In this document: piece by piece, positions 1 to 9,500 of the stretch
Layout: each line of letters begins with the position of its first letter
How positions within the stretch are numbered: the stretch's first letter is position 1
Assembly: GCA_000438115.1 (NCBI GenBank)
Contig: FR903599.1
Span: 32,892-72,283 of the forward strand
Source of the DNA: Prevotella sp. CAG:617
Lineage (GTDB): Bacteria; Bacteroidota; Bacteroidia; Bacteroidales; Bacteroidaceae
DNA: 39,392 nucleotides
Direction of reading: 5' to 3'
Made by a program: the position numbers and the translations under genes
The notes under the pieces: generated by a model
Told to the model about the DNA's origin: nothing
Seen by the model: the letters and a program-made list of their open reading frames with translations, nothing else
Database searches by the model: none

Positions 1-1
1 G

Positions 2-613
2 AGCGGTTCTGGCAAATCAACCCTGGTTGACCTGCTTCCCCGTTTCCACGACGTAGCAGGCGGCGAAATCCTCATTGACGGGGTCAACATCAAAGACCTC
101 AATATTATGGACCTGCGCTCACTCATCGGCAATGTCAACCAGGAAGCAATCCTCTTTAACGACTCTTTCTATAACAACATTTCCTTTGGTGTGGAAAATG
201 CCACTCCCGAACAGGTGGAGCAGGCAGCCCGCATCGCCAATGCCCACGACTTTATCATGCAGAGCGAAGAGGGATACAACACCAAGGTGGGCGACCGCGG
301 ATGCCGCCTCTCGGGCGGACAGCGCCAGCGCATCTCCATTGCACGTGCCATACTGAAGAATCCTGACATTCTGATTCTGGACGAAGCGACCTCGGCCCTC
401 GACACCGAGAGCGAACGCCTCGTACAGGAAGCGCTGGAACGCCTGATGAAGACGCGCACCACCATCGCCATTGCCCACCGCCTGTCTACCATCAAAAACG
501 CCGACGAAATCTGCGTACTCTACGAAGGGCGCATTGTAGAGCGCGGTACACACGAAAACCTGCTGGCGCAGGAAGGCTACTACAAACGGCTGCACGACAT
601 GCAGCAACTGTAA
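2..613 (+). CDS. ABC exporter ATP-binding domain, 5'-truncated (MsbA-like)
   Basis: This is the C-terminal nucleotide-binding domain of an ABC transporter; the gene enters the window from the left, so the transmembrane domain is not visible. The frame opens directly in Walker A (GSGKST, about nt 5-22). The Q-loop region follows (NVNQEAILFNDS), then the signature LSGGQ (nt 308-322), Walker B with catalytic Glu (ILILDEATSALD) and the H-loop His (AIAHRLS). The end (GTHENLLAQEGYYKRLH) is typical of homodimeric or half-size exporters of the MsbA/lipid-exporter type, where the ATPase is fused behind six membrane helices. It would hydrolyse ATP on the cytoplasmic face to drive export of lipid or another hydrophobic substrate. 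The next gene starts 37 nt downstream with no terminator between, so co-transcription is likely. The substrate cannot be decided from this domain alone. Confidence 0.93.
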   Translation, partial: SGSGKSTLVDLLPRFHDVAGGEILIDGVNIKDLNIMDLRSLIGNVNQEAILFNDSFYNNISFGVENATPEQVEQAARIANAHDFIMQSEEGYNTKVGDRGCRLSGGQRQRISIARAILKNPDILILDEATSALDTESERLVQEALERLMKTRTTIAIAHRLSTIKNADEICVLYEGRIVERGTHENLLAQEGYYKRLHDMQQL

Positions 614-650
614 AGCAGACACCTGCCGACACCGTAAAAAATATACTGAC

Positions 651-2489
651 ATGCGTAAAAGATTCTACACCCTGTTCCGCATATTTATCACAGTTTTGCT
701 GCTTTTCCTGGCGGCAAAACTGTTTTTTATTGCTTACCACCACACCTACCTGAAGTCTGGCTCGATAGCCGACGTGCCGGCCATTCTCTGGCACGGCCTG
801 CCGCTCGATCTGGCCACCACCGGCTATCTCACAGCTATTCCCTGGCTGCTGCTGGCCGTCAGCGTATGGGCTCCTCACTGGCAAAAAATACTGCGCAAGT
901 TCTATCTCATTTATGCCGCCGTCATAGCCGTCCTGCTGTCTGTCATTCTGGTGGCCGACACGTGCCTCTACAGCTTCTGGGAATTCAAGCTCGACGCTAC
1001 GGTGTTCAACTACCTTGACTCGCCGCAGGGCGTCACACAAAGCGTCACGCCACTCTATCTGCTGACAGCCGCAGTCGTCATCATAGCCGTAGCCTTTGGC
1101 CTGTTTAAGGCGCTGCTATGGGCCTGGCCCAACACCGAACTCGGATACTGCCGCAAGCGCATCGGCACTACCGCCCTGCTCGTCGTGGCTGGCGGTATGC
1201 TCTTCCTGATGATTCGCGGAGGTGTGGGCCGCTCCACGGCCAACATCGGTATGGTCTACTACAGCGACCGCGCCTTCTGCAACCACGCGGCCGTCAATCC
1301 GGCCTTCAGTCTGTTTTACTCGGCTGGAAAGATGCAGGACTTCAGCGAACAGTGCAACTACTTTGACGAAACGCAGCGCGCCAGCCTGTTTGCCCACCTG
1401 GCCAAGCCGGCCGACACGCAGGTTCCGCAACTGCTCAACACCACGCGCCCCAACGTGATTATCATCCTGATGGAAGGATTCGGCGGCACGTTTGTAGGGC
1501 CGCTGGGCGCACGGGCCGACATTACGCCGCGCTTCAACCAGCTTTGCAGCGAGGGAATCTTCTTCACACAATGCTACGCCAACTCCTTCCGTACCGACCG
1601 CGGCACGGTGTCAGTACTGAGCGGTTATCCGGCCTTCCCGACAGCCAGCGTGATGAAGCTTCCGGAAAAGACGCGCCACCTGCCCGGCATTGCAGCCTCG
1701 CTGCAACAAGCCGGATATGACACGGAATTTCTGTATGGAGGCGACATCAACTTTACCAACATGAACAGCTACCTCATGTCCACCGGCTACCAGAAGACCT
1801 ATGGCGACACCGACTTCCCACTCGAGCAGCGCCGCACACACGCATGGGGCGTAACCGACCGAATCACCTTCGGCCGGCTGTATGACATGATTCTTTCGCG
1901 CCGAAGCACGCAGCACCCCTGGCACATCGGCTTCCTCACGCTGGCCAGCCACGAGCCGTGGAAGGTGCCCTACCACCGTATTCCCAACGACGAAAAAGCC
2001 AACGCTATGGCTTATCTGGACGACTGTCTGGGCCAGTTGGTGGACAAGCTCAAGCGCACGCCCATGTGGAAAAATCTGCTCATCATCTGCCTGCCCGACC
2101 ACGGCATTGTCTATCCGCAGGACATGAACGAGAACAACATTGCCATGAGCCACATTCCGATGCTGTGGATTGGCGGTGCCGTAAAGGCTCCGGCACAAAT
2201 TAACACCATCTGCAACCAGAGCGACCTGGCCGCCACCCTGCTGGGACAGCTCCGCCTGCCGCACAACAACTACCGCTTCAGCCGCAACGTGCTGAGCAAA
2301 AGCTACACCTATCCCTTTGCCATGCACACCTGGGCGGGAGGATTCTGCTACGTGGATTCCACCGGTCACACCATTTTCGACCTGAGCAGCGAAAAAGTTA
2401 CCGCCGAAAGCCCACAACCCTCATCCCTGCGACTCAACTACGGCAAGGCTTACCTGCAAACCTGCTACGACGATTTGGGCAACTTATAG
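651..2489 (+). CDS. LTA synthase family / sulfatase-like membrane protein
   Basis: A 612-residue inner-membrane protein of the alkaline phosphatase superfamily, LTA-synthase/phosphoglycerol-transferase type. About five hydrophobic segments lie in residues 10-190 and are followed by an extracytoplasmic catalytic domain from about residue 265. Visible motifs are IIILMEGFGG (metal-binding Glu about 275), NSFRTDRGT (candidate nucleophile Thr about 315, by alignment from memory with LtaS), LTLASHEPW and LPDHG (metal-binding Asp-His). Family members transfer phospho-head groups such as phosphoglycerol or phosphoethanolamine from lipids to envelope glycans or lipids; the acceptor here is unknown. 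Gram-negative Bacteroidales make no classical lipoteichoic acid, so decoration of a glycan, lipid A or a capsule is more plausible. It lies 37 nt behind the ABC exporter gene and ends 28 nt before a strong terminator. Full length for the family. Confidence 0.88.
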   Translation: MRKRFYTLFRIFITVLLLFLAAKLFFIAYHHTYLKSGSIADVPAILWHGLPLDLATTGYLTAIPWLLLAVSVWAPHWQKILRKFYLIYAAVIAVLLSVILVADTCLYSFWEFKLDATVFNYLDSPQGVTQSVTPLYLLTAAVVIIAVAFGLFKALLWAWPNTELGYCRKRIGTTALLVVAGGMLFLMIRGGVGRSTANIGMVYYSDRAFCNHAAVNPAFSLFYSAGKMQDFSEQCNYFDETQRASLFAHLAKPADTQVPQLLNTTRPNVIIILMEGFGGTFVGPLGARADITPRFNQLCSEGIFFTQCYANSFRTDRGTVSVLSGYPAFPTASVMKLPEKTRHLPGIAASLQQAGYDTEFLYGGDINFTNMNSYLMSTGYQKTYGDTDFPLEQRRTHAWGVTDRITFGRLYDMILSRRSTQHPWHIGFLTLASHEPWKVPYHRIPNDEKANAMAYLDDCLGQLVDKLKRTPMWKNLLIICLPDHGIVYPQDMNENNIAMSHIPMLWIGGAVKAPAQINTICNQSDLAATLLGQLRLPHNNYRFSRNVLSKSYTYPFAMHTWAGGFCYVDSTGHTIFDLSSEKVTAESPQPSSLRLNYGKAYLQTCYDDLGNL

Positions 2490-2517
2490 CCCACACCAAC
2501 CTCACAATATCCTACCA

Positions 2518-2553
2518 GTCCGCCCCCAACCTTGACGGGGCGGACTTTTTTTA
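2518..2553 (+). terminator. Rho-independent terminator after the LTA-synthase-like gene
   Basis: A perfect 9-bp GC-rich stem (GTCCGCCCC at 2518-2526 with GGGGCGGAC at 2537-2545), a 10-nt loop, and a run of seven T on the plus strand. It closes the ABC exporter/LTA-synthase-like unit. Confidence 0.9.
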
Positions 2554-2956
2554 TTCTGAAGGCCTTTAACGCATCATGCGGCCCTTCCTTCGCCCTCACG
2601 GAGAAAAGCGCTGTAACACTAAAAAAACAGTAATGACGACGGTATCTTCCTTAACGCCCTGCACGCAACTTCACAATTTCCTCGCAACATCCCTCGCCCC
2701 AAAAAGGACTCCGAACCTAATGAAAACTACCCGGCACCTTGTCTGAAAAAGTCGGCACTTCATAGGGGAAAAAACGGAATGTATTTTTTTCCTCCGCCCC
2801 CACGCAAAGAATCCCAGTACATCTACATCCGGAATTTCCATAGCAAAAGGACACTTCCAAGAATCTCATTTCAAAAAGAAGAGAAGAAAATACACTTATT
2901 ACCGCTAAATTTTATACTTTTAAGCACTGAAATGTATCATTCAAAATTTTTTGCCC
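2554..2956. other. Intergenic stretch, no supported gene
   Basis: About 400 nt between the terminator and the next gene. It is C/A-rich at first and A/T-rich near the gene. A 112-codon open frame from 2779 overlaps the real downstream gene in another frame and looks accidental. A near-match to the Bacteroidetes -7 element (TACTTTTA at 2915-2922, consensus TAnnTTTG) sits 35 nt before the ATG at 2957 and may be the promoter. I see no RNA gene or repeat. Confidence 0.5.
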
Positions 2957-3868
2957 ATGAAGAAACACTACCTTACCCTTACGCGCCTGCTGATGGTTAT
3001 GCTGATGGCAGTAGGCTTCAGCACTGCAGGACAAGCGGCAGAAAGCCGCGGAGACTCCATTTACAACACGGCCAGCACCGATTTGCAATCGGTCATTCGC
3101 GACATCAACAACCTTAGTTTACAATACCAGAACGTTACGTCCATACGCAATTTTCTGGACAAAATGGCCAGCCAGGGTACAGCAACCCTGAAAAACACCA
3201 ACAGCAAATGGCAGATAAAAAAAGACTCGCTGCAGACCATGCTCAGCGACCTTTATGACAAACAGTTTGAGATACGTACCGAATATGAGAAAAAACTGAA
3301 CCAACTATGGGCTGACAAGGACTACGAAGGCTACAAAAAAGCCCAGGCGGAATACGAACAACAGCTGAAAAACTACGAAAACAAAGAAAAAGAATTGCGC
3401 GACCAATATGACGAAGGCGTAAAAAAACTGGCCAATTTATTGGTTCAGGAAACAAAAATCCTGCAACAACAACTGGAACAGAGCACAGACGACATGGAGG
3501 CCGCCCTGCAAATATACAAGAAGTGCAACGAAGCCACCCTGCTGCTCGACGAAGCTTCCGATGCACAACGCCAGTCGGAGGCCGGAAAAGCGCTCAACGC
3601 AGCTATCAACGAATCGCGCAGTCTGATTAACGGTTCATATACCGAAGTCGGCATCATGGTAAAAATGCTGGAAAACCTGCTCGACTTTATCCTGAAGTTC
3701 AACCAAAGCATTACAGCCATATCAACCCCACAGCAATCAACCCGCATGGCTGACATTTATTCCATCAACGGCACCTTGCTGCTGCGCCATACGTCGGTAG
3801 AAAAAGCGGCCGGTCAACTGCCAGCCGGACTCTACATCATAAACGGTAAAAAGGTACTGATTCCCTAA
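2957..3868 (+). CDS. Secreted coiled-coil protein with C-terminal sorting-like tail
   Basis: I do not recognise a named family. The ATG at 2957 (MKKHYLTLTR...) is preferred over an in-frame TTG two codons upstream because it begins a clean signal peptide (basic start, hydrophobic core about residues 8-20, cleavage near GQA). This gives 303 residues. The mature part is charged and strongly helical; about residues 85-170 are rich in Glu/Lys/Gln and look like a long coiled coil. After a short linker, the last 40 residues (from about ADIYSINGTLL to the end, with LPAGLYIINGKKV) resemble the beta-rich tail seen at the C terminus of many secreted Bacteroidetes proteins (Por/T9SS type A-like). It stands alone between two terminators. 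The role is unknown; an extracytoplasmic structural or scaffold protein is the most I would infer. Confidence 0.82.
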   Translation: MKKHYLTLTRLLMVMLMAVGFSTAGQAAESRGDSIYNTASTDLQSVIRDINNLSLQYQNVTSIRNFLDKMASQGTATLKNTNSKWQIKKDSLQTMLSDLYDKQFEIRTEYEKKLNQLWADKDYEGYKKAQAEYEQQLKNYENKEKELRDQYDEGVKKLANLLVQETKILQQQLEQSTDDMEAALQIYKKCNEATLLLDEASDAQRQSEAGKALNAAINESRSLINGSYTEVGIMVKMLENLLDFILKFNQSITAISTPQQSTRMADIYSINGTLLLRHTSVEKAAGQLPAGLYIINGKKVLIP

Positions 3869-3913
3869 AGGAAAATAATATAATCCATTCCTCTGAACAA
3901 TATACAACCATTA

Positions 3914-3952
3914 AGCCCCGGCAGCCAGACCGACTGCCGGGGCTTTCTTTTT
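3914..3952 (+). terminator. Rho-independent terminator after the coiled-coil gene
   Basis: A perfect 11-bp stem (AGCCCCGGCAG at 3914-3924 with CTGCCGGGGCT at 3934-3944), a 9-nt loop, then TTCTTTTTC. It lies 45 nt after the stop codon. Confidence 0.9.
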
Positions 3953-4337
3953 CAGGAAAAGAGTGGACACAGCGGGTTACATAACGCCCCCTGCAGTCTG
4001 TGGCTCACTGAAAAAATCAGGCATTACGGTCTGCTATTCCCCTCTCCCCCTCCAAAAAAACACTTATACCACAGGTTTTATGCACTTACGGGAGGTTCAA
4101 CTACTGCTCACTGAACTTGCATGCGACCGACAGGACTATGCCTCGCCCTCGGTCTGGTCAACCGCAAATTCAATTGCACATCATCCGGCACAGAACGGGA
4201 CGGCCGCAGACAGCATATTTCTCGCGACCACATGCCCCCGTTAAGCACACTCCGCTTTCATCACGCTGAAAAAAGGAGGCTTACGCTGGCACGAACCAAA
4301 ACGCCCCTGGTCTTACGGCATATCATTACGCTCCGGA
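3953..4337. other. Long intergenic stretch between convergent units
   Basis: About 385 nt between the plus-strand terminator and the terminator of the minus-strand FAS1-SusCD operon. Two open frames of 93 and 82 codons (3963-4244 and 4121-4369, plus) have unlikely composition, overlap each other and show no recognisable protein features, so I do not call them. No tRNA, repeat or strong hairpin was seen. Confidence 0.45.
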
Positions 4338-4381
4338 CAAAAAACAAGTGCGGCCCACCTCATCAATGAAGCAGGCCACAC
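4338..4381 (-). terminator. Terminator of the FAS1-SusCD operon
   Basis: On the minus strand GTGTGGCC (4381-4374) pairs with GGCCGCAC (4355-4348). The stem is 8 bp with one G-U pair and the loop is 18 nt. It is followed by TTGTTTTTTG. It lies about 32 nt beyond the stop of the last SusD gene, the expected place for the 3' end of the operon. Confidence 0.7.
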
Positions 4382-4413
4382 CTTTCTATCTGTTTTTTAT
4401 CGGTCTCTTCCGA

Positions 4414-6555
4414 TTAATATACCGGGTTGGCGAGATACCAGTTAGCCTGGTCAAGCAACTTGTTGTAGAGCGAAGCATCGCCCAAGTCTGACGGATTCTC
4501 GTACGGAGAGGTCAAATCCAGACCGCGACGGGCAATCTTCCAGGCCATCCAGCGGGTACCGAAGTCAGAAGCATTCCATGCAGCTGGCATATCGGTCTGG
4601 TCGTATCCGCTCAGCAAGATATTGTTGTTGTTCTTGTGACGGGCAATACGCATCAGGTCATAATAACGATAACCCTCAAAAGCAGCTTCCAGAGCTAACT
4701 CGTCAACAATAATGTCCTCAACGGCATTAATCTCGACAGCTTTGGCTTTTGCCGGCTCATCCTCGGTAATTTCAGGCAGATTCTCGTCCTCCATAGTCTG
4801 ACGAAACTTCTGGGCCATTTTCTTAACCATTGAGGCACTGGCCGGATTTACTCGGCTCTGCTCATCGGCAATCTTCTGAGCCACCATCTTCTGGTAGGTA
4901 TACATGGTGTCGTTGTCGTCAAGTACGCTACCGCCACGGGCATGAATACCACCCGTTTGTGCCCACTTTTCGTCGCTGAAATCCAACCAGGGCACGTTCT
5001 GCGCACGACGCAACTCACCCGGAGTAGCATACATCTGATCAGCTATTGAATCAACGGCATATACACGCTTAAGAGCAGTGATTTCACCTGCATCGTTACG
5101 TACCGTATCAATACGGGTTGTCAACTTGGCCACATGATCCGGATTCAAACCATTACGCAGAATAGAGAATGCATATTCCGGATAACCGGCACGGTTAACA
5201 GCTTCAGCAAAGCGCAAGAATACGACAGACGTACGATACATCGGCAAAGCATAGTGGAAAGACTCATTCATACAGAACTTTTCGATGAAACGGTTTCGGG
5301 TCAGCGTATTGTTTGTAAAGATTCGATACTCTGAAGCCGATTGCTCGATTCGCGCATCGCCGCAGGTGTAATACAGATAACGGTCGGTAGCAGCCGGAGT
5401 CTTATAGTCACTACCCAGGTAAGTCTGCACCTTGTTCAGGGTTACGTATGAATTGGAAGGAGCCAACTGGCGATAGGTATTGTCAGCCGATGCCGTAATA
5501 CTACCCGAGGTCTCATAGCTTTCAGAATCATCATCACCAACTGAAGTTGATGTTGACTGGCGGGAAGAGGTTGAGAAACCAAATATGTTCTGCACGCTGG
5601 TCAGCACTGTACCCAAAGAACTGTTGGCCGCCGACGGAATCTGGGTAATAATATCCTGATTTTCATATGAGTTAAAAGCATCACTGTATCCACTGTTTGC
5701 CGGCATAAAGGTTACATGAGGCGGATTATAACTTGCTGTATAAACAGCCCGTAGCGCACCCGGATCAAAGTCAGTCTTATTCTTCTCCAGATAATCATAA
5801 TAATACTGGGCGGCTTTCTCAAAGTCTGACACATCCTTTCCGCGCAGCAGGTAAAGATCAGCCAATACTAACTGCGACGGGAACATGCAAGACTGTGAAG
5901 GAACCGAAACGGCACCCGTATTATACGTTCCGTAGCTGGGAAGACCCATTGACTGTTCAATAGTCACAGCCTTGGTAAGTTCCTTGCTGCTGCCTTCAAG
6001 CAGGTCAAGCAGATTGTCAACCGTAGCCCATCCCAAAGGAGGATTGGTTTCCCAACCGGTATTGGAGTTGGTTACAGGCTCCGTAATAAACGGAACACGG
6101 CCATAGTTCTGTACAAGCATCATGTAAGCCCAGGCACGCATCGTAACAACCTGTGCATACTCCTTCTGCATGTACTTCACATTATTTTTGGTCACAGCCG
6201 TATCCACATTGTGTAAATAGAGGTTACACTGGTTGATGACTTTGTAATAATCACCACGGTTTACCAACGCGCAGCTGCCATTACTGGGATTATTGAACAT
6301 GGCTACGTTGTTGACAGAATCAGTAACATACTCCGTGGTAGTCACCAAATCGCCACGAGATTCTCCCAAAATTACCTGACGTTCTGCAATATTCTGCATA
6401 CTCTTCATAATACCCAGATAAGAATATACAGTGTCAGTGCCAAACAGTCCGATGTTGGCTCGTCCTGACATGTCGGGAGACAACATGTCAGAACAAGACG
6501 TTGCAGAAAGTGTGAGCAGGCCTAAGCATAAGCCTATAATTGAATTCTTTTTCAT
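4414..6555 (-). CDS. RagB/SusD family outer-membrane lipoprotein (SusD-2)
   Basis: Last gene of the seven-gene operon. SusD-type lipoproteins sit on the cell surface as a lid over their SusC partner and bind the nutrient. I choose the ATG at 6555 (MKKNSIIGLC...) over one at 6564, because it begins a normal lipoprotein signal (lipobox ending ATSC, Cys21, followed by Ser-Asp) and restores the 12-nt gap seen elsewhere in this operon. The length is 713 residues, above the usual 500-600. Family hallmarks are the alpha-helical TPR-like N-terminal region (KEYAQVVTMRAWAYMMLVQNYGRVPF) and the conserved C-terminal block ELALEAAFEGYRYYDLMRIAR. Two insertions explain the extra size: a Ser/Thr/Asp-rich stretch near residues 328-360, and a charged helical segment just before the C-terminal block. 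Partner of the SusC gene immediately upstream. Ligand unknown. Confidence 0.92.
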   Translation of the reverse strand: MKKNSIIGLCLGLLTLSATSCSDMLSPDMSGRANIGLFGTDTVYSYLGIMKSMQNIAERQVILGESRGDLVTTTEYVTDSVNNVAMFNNPSNGSCALVNRGDYYKVINQCNLYLHNVDTAVTKNNVKYMQKEYAQVVTMRAWAYMMLVQNYGRVPFITEPVTNSNTGWETNPPLGWATVDNLLDLLEGSSKELTKAVTIEQSMGLPSYGTYNTGAVSVPSQSCMFPSQLVLADLYLLRGKDVSDFEKAAQYYYDYLEKNKTDFDPGALRAVYTASYNPPHVTFMPANSGYSDAFNSYENQDIITQIPSAANSSLGTVLTSVQNIFGFSTSSRQSTSTSVGDDDSESYETSGSITASADNTYRQLAPSNSYVTLNKVQTYLGSDYKTPAATDRYLYYTCGDARIEQSASEYRIFTNNTLTRNRFIEKFCMNESFHYALPMYRTSVVFLRFAEAVNRAGYPEYAFSILRNGLNPDHVAKLTTRIDTVRNDAGEITALKRVYAVDSIADQMYATPGELRRAQNVPWLDFSDEKWAQTGGIHARGGSVLDDNDTMYTYQKMVAQKIADEQSRVNPASASMVKKMAQKFRQTMEDENLPEITEDEPAKAKAVEINAVEDIIVDELALEAAFEGYRYYDLMRIARHKNNNNILLSGYDQTDMPAAWNASDFGTRWMAWKIARRGLDLTSPYENPSDLGDASLYNKLLDQANWYLANPVY

Positions 6556-6567
6556 GATTCGCATAGA

Positions 6568-9500
6568 TTACAAGTTAATGGTTACGCCCAGGTTGAAGTT
6601 ACGACTCTGCGGCAGATAACCGGCATCAATACCCTGGTACAGCACGCTGTTTCCGCAAGATACTTCAGGATCAACTCCCAAATATTTAGACACTGTGAAT
6701 ACGTTGTTGGCTTCGCCCCATACGGCAAGACCCTGCAGCCAAGAAGCAGAAACAGGAATACGGTAGCTCAAACGTACTTTCTTCAGTTTCAAATAAGAAC
6801 CATCTTCAATCCAACGGTCGGAGAAGCGCTCATTGTTCACCCAACTTGAGCTGTTGGGATCAACGGTACGCGGAACATTGGTAATCTGTCCGGAATGTGT
6901 CCAGCGATTAACAACTGCAGTTGTCTGGTTCCAGGTAGAGTTGCCGCTCTCCAGCTGCATACGCTGATAGTTGAATACGTCATTACCCAAAGAATACTTG
7001 AACAATACGTCCAAAGTAAGGTTCTTCCAGGTCAAAGAAGTAAAGAAGTTACCATAGATATCGGGGTTAGGATCACCGATTTCAACCATATCAGCCTCTG
7101 AAATCCAACCGTCACCATTCTGGTCAATGAAATGAACATCACCAGCCTGGAAGTTGCGATAAGACTTGCTGGCATCTGCCAAACCGGTAGGATAACGCAG
7201 ATAACCATACTTTCCGGCAGACTGTGCTTCCTCGTCGGTAGAGAACACACCGGCGGTCTTGTATCCGTAGAATACACCGGCTGACTTACCTACGGCAGTC
7301 AGAATATTGTTCTCGCCATAGATAGAAGAGGTGTAACCCTTGATAATGGTAGGATCACCAGTCTCCTTACCGGTTGCATCCAAAGCATAAAGCTTCATCT
7401 CAGTACCTTCGGGAAGGTCGGTAATGGTATTCTTATAGTGACCTACGCTGAATCCTGCCTGCCATACCCAGTCTTTCTTGTTCAAGAGAACTGCGTTAAC
7501 AGAAACCTCAGCACCGATGTTCTTCAAAGCACCGTCGTTTGACCACATATCAGAGAAACCGGTGATATCGCTCACGGTCTTTTTGGTCAACAGATTGTCG
7601 GTTTTGCTACGATAAACTTCTACACCCATCATCAAACGGTTGTTCAGGAAATTAGCCTGAACGCTACCACTGATTCGGCGAGTAGTCTCCCACTGAATAC
7701 GCGGGTTCTCGATATTTGACATAATCAAGCCCGTTGCATTCTGCAGGTAAGTAACATTTTTCAAGAAGCTTGTGCTGGCATAGCTGTCGATATCGTCATT
7801 ACCGCTTTCAGTATATGAAACATTCAACTTCAAGTAGTTGATAGCATCAGTTGTGGTAAACCAAGGTTCAGCTGACATAACCCAGGCAGCCTGTACAGTG
7901 GGGAACAAGCCCCATTTTACTCCTGCCAACTTGATACCTTCCTTAGTCTCGCTACCGAAACGTGAAGATGTTTCCATCGTTACGCCGGCATTCAGGAAAT
8001 AACGGTTCTTGTAGTTGTAGTCAGCCATCAGATAGTAAGCCAGGTTCTTCCAGTTCTCTGTCAGACCGGTACTTGACTTATACTGCAAACCACCACTGAT
8101 GTTAGGCATCTTATCACTGGTATTGCCGTAACCCTTGATACTACTGATTGTGTAGGTGTAAGAAGAGAAACGGAAACCGCCAACTACGTTAAAGTTGTGA
8201 CCGCCAAACTTCTGGTTCCAGTTGATGTTGAAATCATTGAACAATGTAGTTTCCTTGGCAAACTGTGAAGAAACAATACTCTGGATAGTTCCCAAACCTT
8301 CAACATAAATTTCAGGTACACCATTGTTAGGAACGTAATATTTCTCGTTCGTACGGTCGATGCTGTAACTGAAACGATCGCCAATCTTCCAATTGTCATT
8401 GATCTTATACTCAGGTGCTACATTGATCAAGAACTGAGTCTGTTCCTGATAGTTCTTGTTGTCACCTTCACCATTTTCCAGAATCCAGTACGGGTTGGGA
8501 AGTGCGCTTCCACCCAATGCTTCAGCAAACGTGAAAGGATTGGTGGCGTCAGTATAATTCTTACCTGACATGTCATTAGAAGGCTTCAGGATATTCTGAC
8601 CATTCTCGTAAACAATATAATGGGCAGTGCGGCTGATTGACGGAGCCTGAATCAAGCCCAATACATTAGGAGCGGAAATATGACGACCGGTATAGTCACT
8701 TGCCCATCCGTTGTCATAAATGTTGTATGCCGTACGAACATAAGAGATGTCCAACGCCGTCTTCAGATTTGTAAAGAGGTTTATGTCCGTGTTGAAACGG
8801 ATGTTCAGACGGTTGAAGTCATTCTGCTGTGCGGTGGCATCACCCTTGGTATATCCCAATGAAAGGTTGTACAAAGCAACATCATCACCACCCTGTACGT
8901 TTACGCGGTAGTTCTGCGTAAATGCTCCCTTATACAAATCCTTGCTCCAATCAGTATTATTATGATACAGATTGTAGAAGAAAGAATTTTTATCATCGTT
9001 CAGGAACGGAATACTTGTATAATCACCACGACCATTCTGCTCAAAGGTTGGCGTTGTACCGGCATACTCGGTTACGTAGTTACGATACTGTTCGCCGTTC
9101 ATCATTTTAATGGTAGACGGAGTCATTTCGTAACCGCCATAGATACGCACGTTAATACGCGTAGCCTGGCTGGTACCGCGCTTTGTTTTGATAACCAATA
9201 CGCCATTAGCGCCGCGGGCACCATAAAGAGAGGTTCCGTTTTTGATAACCTCGACATCATCAATATCTTCAGGGTCAATGATATTGAAGAGGCTGTTGAC
9301 GAAACCGTCATGCAGAGTGCCGCGGTTATACTGCATATCCCAAATCACACCATCTACAACAACCAGTGGCTGTGAATTGGCATTAAGTGAATTAAGACCG
9401 TCGATAAACAAAGCCGAGCCCTGACCTATCATTCCACCACGAGTGATAGTACGGACAGAAGCGTTCAACTTGTTCTCAATATCGTTCTCTATTGTAACGG

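Noticed and set aside
1611..2417. 268-codon minus-strand frame inside the LTA-synthase-like gene
   Set aside because: Antisense shadow of a G/C-rich coding region; the plus-strand protein has all its family motifs.
2779..3117. 112-codon plus-strand frame upstream of the coiled-coil gene
   Set aside because: It runs into the coiled-coil gene in another frame; no signal, motif or plausible composition. The later frame has a clear signal peptide.
3963..4369. Two overlapping frames of 93 and 82 codons in the long intergenic region
   Set aside because: They overlap each other in different frames, have no recognisable domain and lie between two terminators.
4398..4418. ATCGG/CCGAT inverted repeat next to the SusD-2 stop as operon terminator
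   Set aside because: Only 5 bp, and the A/T tract is on the wrong side for the minus strand; the 4338-4381 hairpin is much better.
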